Assembly (NCBI GenBank): GCA_037974665.1
Contig: CM075773.1
Location: 30,163,853 to 30,227,852, forward strand
Reading direction: 5' to 3'
DNA length: 64,000 nucleotides
Source: Ehretia macrophylla
Taxonomy: Eukaryota; Streptophyta; Magnoliopsida; Boraginales; Ehretiaceae
Shown here: one piece after another, positions 60,900 through 64,000 of the stretch
Layout of the letters: every line of letters starts with the position of its first letter
Position numbering within the stretch: the stretch's first letter is position 1
Translations under genes and position numbers: made by a program
The notes under the pieces: model-generated
The model's input: only the letters and a program-made list of their open reading frames with translations
Told to the model about the DNA's origin: nothing
Database searches by the model: none

Positions 60900-61190
60900 G
60901 GATTCGATAATATAAAAGTGATGGATTAGGTTGGCGTCCTTTTCGCGGCTCACGACGTGCAATCCGGGACGAAAAAACATCGCAAAAGAAGAAAAGTGTC
61001 ACAAAACTGATGAAAACATTCAGTTTTGGGCTCCGAAAACCGGCACAGCCCAGCAGGCTTACTACTCCCGTCATAGAGTTCTCGAAGAGCTTTCTAACGG
61101 TATGTTTTGTGCCGCGTAACTCCTTACAGATCAAAAGTTATAGACACCGGAGTGACGGATACCTGGTCACAAGCCCCCACCCTCGGTTTG
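60900..61190. repeat. Satellite three-monomer duplication, first copy
   Basis: Shares with 61921-62210 a set of variants that I do not see elsewhere: 'ggttggcg(t/c)ccttttcg', 'cacgacgtgcaatccggga', 'aaaacattcagttttgggct', 'gaaaaccggcacagcccagc' and 'ctcgtcatagagttctc' (or close). The offset is 1,021 bp, three monomers. The two copies are clearly closer to each other than to their neighbours. Confidence 0.85.
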
Positions 61191-61920
61191 AGGGCCCAGC
61201 CTCTACGTGAAGTGAAGTTGTCTTGCCTAAGGTGCCATGGGATTCGGTAATAGAAATGTGATGGATTAGGTTGTCGTCCTTTTCGCGGCTCACGACGTAC
61301 GATCCGCGATGAAAAAATAGCACAAAAAAAGAAAATTATCCCGAAATTGATGAAAACATTCGATTTTGGGCTTCGAAAATTGGTGCAGCTGAGTTGGTTT
61401 GTTGCCCAGTCGTAGAGCTCTTCGAGAGCTCTCCAACGGTATGTTGTGTGTCGCGTAACTCCTTACGGATCAAAAGTTACGGGCACCGGAGCGACGGATA
61501 CCTGGTCACAAGCCCCACGCCCTCGGTTTGCGGGCTCAGCCTCTACGTGAAGTGAAGTTGTCTTGCCCAAGGTGCTGTGGGATTTGGTAATAGAAATGTG
61601 ACGGATTAGGTTATCGTCCTTTTCGTTGCTCACGACGTACGATCCGGGATGGAAAAACATCGCAAAAGAAGAAAAGTATACAAAAACTTATGAAAATGCT
61701 CAATTTTGGGCTTTGAAATTAGGCGCAACCGAGTAGGCTTGATGCCCCCATTGTAGAGCTCTCAGAGTGCTTTCCAACGGCATGCTGTGCGCCGCGTAAC
61801 TCCTTACGGATCAAAAGTAATTGGCACCGGAGCAACGGATAGCTGGTCACAAGCCTAACGCCCTCGGCTTGAGGGCCCAACCTCTACGTGAAGTGAATTT
61901 GTCTTGCCCAAAGTACCATG

Positions 61921-62210
61921 GGATTCGGTAATAAAAATGTGATGGATTAGGTTGGCGCCCTTTTCGTGGCTCACGACGTGCAATCCGGGACAAAAAAACA
62001 ACGCAAAAGAAGAAAAGTGTCACAAAACTGATGAAAACATTCAGTTTTGGGCTCCGAAAACCGGCACAGCCCAGCAGGCTTATTACTCTCGTCATAGAGT
62101 TCTCAGAGAGCTTTCCAACGGTATGCTGTGCACCGCATAACTCCTTACGGATCAAAAGTTATGGGCACCGGAGTGACGGATACCTGGTCACAAGCCCCAC
62201 ATCCTCGGTT
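61921..62210. repeat. Satellite three-monomer duplication, second copy
   Basis: Partner of 60900-61190. It carries the same private variants with a handful of differences ('ggcgcccttttcgtggc' for 'ggcgtccttttcgcggc'). It marks a recent local exchange in block 5. Confidence 0.85.
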
Positions 62211-64000
62211 TTAGGGCCTAGCCTCTACGTGAAGTGAAGTTGTCTTGCCAATTGAGCCATGGGATTCAATAATAAAAATGTGATGGATTAGGTTGCTGTC
62301 CTTTTCGCGGATCACGGCTTACGATTCGGGAAGGAAAAATAGTGCAAAAGAAGAAATGTGTCCCAAAACTGAGGAAGACATTCGAGTTTGGTCTTCAAAA
62401 ATAGGCGCAGCTGAGCAGGCTCGTTGCCCAGTCGTAGAGCTCTAGGAGAGCTTTCCAACGGTATGCTGTGCACCGCGTAACTCCTTACGGATCAAAAGTT
62501 ATGGGAAACAGAGCGATGGATACCTGGTCAAAAGCCCCACATCCTATCTTTGCGGGCCCAACCTCTGCGTGAAGTGAAGTTCCTTGCCCAAGGTGCCATG
62601 GGATTCGGTACTAGAAATGTGAAGGATTAGGTTGTCGTCCTTTTCGTGGTTCACGACGTACGATCCGCAACGAAAAAACTGCGCTAAAGAAGAAAAGTAC
62701 CCCAAAACTGATGAAATCATTTGATTTTGGGCTCTGAAAACAGGCACAGGCAAGCAAGCTTGGTGCCTCGTTGTAGAACTCTCGGAGAGCTTTCCACCGG
62801 TATGCTGTACGCTGCGTAACTCCTTACGGATCAAAAGTTATAATCACCAGAGTGACGGATACTTGGTCACAAGCCCTACGCCCTCGGTTTACGGGCCCAA
62901 CCTCTACGTGAAGTGAAGTTGTCTAGCCCAAGGTGCCGTGGGATTCAGTAATAGAAATGTGATAGATTAGGTTGTCGTCCTTTTTGCGGTTCACGACGTA
63001 CGATCCGGGACGAAAAAACTGTGCTAAAGAAGAAAAGTACCCTAAAACTGATGAAATCATTTGATTTTGGGCTCCGAAAACAAGCGCAGCCTAGCAAGCT
63101 TGGGGCCCCATCGTAGAGCTCTCGGAGAGCTTTCCAACGATATGTTGTGGGTCGCCTAACTCCTTACGGAACAAAAGTTATAGGCACCGGAGTGACGGAT
63201 ATCTGGTCACAAGCCCCACGCCCTCTGTTTGTCGGCCCAACCTCTACGAGAAGTGAAGTTGTCTTGCCCAAGGTGCCGTGTGATTCGGTAATAGAAATGT
63301 GATGGGTTAGGTTGTCGTCCTTTTCGCGGCTCACGACGTACAATCTGGGACGTGTCCCAAAACTTATGAAAATGTTTTGATTTTAGACTCTGAAATAAGG
63401 CGCAACCAAGCAGGCTTGGTGCCTCCATTGTAGAGCTCTCAGAGTGCTTTCCAACGGTATGTTGTGCGCCCCATAACTCCTTACGAATCAAAAGTTATGG
63501 GCACCGGAGCGACGGAGACCTGGTCCCAAGTCCCACGCCCTCGGTTTGCGGGCCCAGCCTCAACGTGAAGCGAAGTTGTCTTGTACAAGGTGCCGTGGGA
63601 TTCGGCAATAGAAATGTGATAGATTAGGTTGTCGTCCTTTTCGCAGCTCACGACGTACGATCTGAGACGGAAAAATAGCGCAAAAGAAGAAAAGTATCCC
63701 AAAACTGATGAAAACGTTTGATTTTGGGCTCTGAAAATAGGCGCAGCTAAGCAAGCTTGTTGCCTGCATCATAGAGCTCTCAGAGAGCTTTCCAATGGTA
63801 TGCTGTATGCCGCGTAACTCCTTATGGATGAAAAGTTATAAGCACCGGAGCGACGGATACCTGGTCACAAGCCCTACGCCCTCTGTTTGCAGGCCCAGCC
63901 TCTACGTGAAGTGAAGTTGTCTTGCCCAAGTTGTCATGGGATTCAGTAATAGAAATGTAATGGATTAGGTTCTCGTCCTTTTTGCAGCTCACGACGTACA

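Larger units (their letters stand above)
56018..64000. repeat. 341-bp satellite array, block 5 (~23 monomers, runs off edge)
   Basis: Resumes in phase after the reverse LTR and continues to the end of the window, so the true array is longer. The 'gctaaagaag' subfamily is common here (56901, 58946, 60301, 62681, 63021), usually with 'gatgaaatcatttgatttt'. A three-monomer duplication is at 60.9/61.9 kb. One monomer near 63355 lacks ~25 bp ('ctgggacg' joined to 'tgtcccaaaac'). No gene seen. Confidence 0.96.

Noticed and set aside
5403-64000. CENP-B box in the satellite (minus strand 'ccgttggaaagc')
   Set aside because: It shares 'cgttggaaa' with the mammalian box but lacks the required TTCG and CGGG core positions. 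A functional match is not supported.
5403-64000. CRISPR-like or phage-type repeat array
   Set aside because: Repeat units are directly adjacent with no unique spacers, are 341 bp long and lie in plant DNA. This is a satellite.

Overview
This window looks like repetitive heterochromatin from the nuclear genome of a flowering plant, probably a eudicot. I found no host gene, tRNA, rRNA or CRISPR array that I can support. The plant assignment rests on three things: a Ty1/copia element with a primer-binding site matching initiator tRNA-Met, very long Ty3/gypsy-type LTRs, and a satellite near 341 bp, which is in the dinucleosomal size range common for plant satellites. I cannot name the species.

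About 39 kb (roughly 61 percent) is one head-to-tail satellite of ~341 bp. All monomers I checked lie in the same orientation. Insertions split it into five blocks: 5403-12590, 22418-38124, 41694-47190, 49778-52516 and 56018-64000 (running off the right edge). The blocks are in register: removing each element and one copy of its target-site duplication restores the monomer phase. The array is therefore older than the insertions. It holds roughly 114-116 monomers in at least two sequence classes. It also contains local higher-order repeats: a four-monomer block present three times at 27.3, 28.6 and 33.0 kb, a dimeric stretch at 6.8-8.2 kb, and a three-monomer duplication at 60.9/61.9 kb. A monomer subfamily is seen only right of ~43 kb.

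Four LTR elements sit inside the array with recognisable target-site duplications. The first, at 12591-22417, is a structurally complete Ty1/copia retrotransposon with 2.3-kb LTRs, a primer-binding site and a polypurine tract. Its polyprotein is decayed, but protease, integrase, reverse transcriptase and RNase H remnants remain in copia order. The other three are solo LTRs: 38125-41693 (+), 47191-49777 (-, a second family) and 52517-56017 (-, same family as the first solo LTR). The left edge (1-5402) carries two truncated copies of that same gypsy-type LTR in tandem.

The most interesting signals are not genes. (1) Two short sequence modules are shared between the copia leader and the gypsy-type LTRs, which are otherwise unrelated. 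(2) A minisatellite in the copia LTR consists of perfect hairpins whose two arms change together between units. (3) The five insertion points fall in two narrow zones of the 341-bp monomer. (4) The satellite has layered higher-order structure. Reading frames of 60-187 codons on the minus strand of the satellite are products of the repeated sequence and are not annotated as genes.
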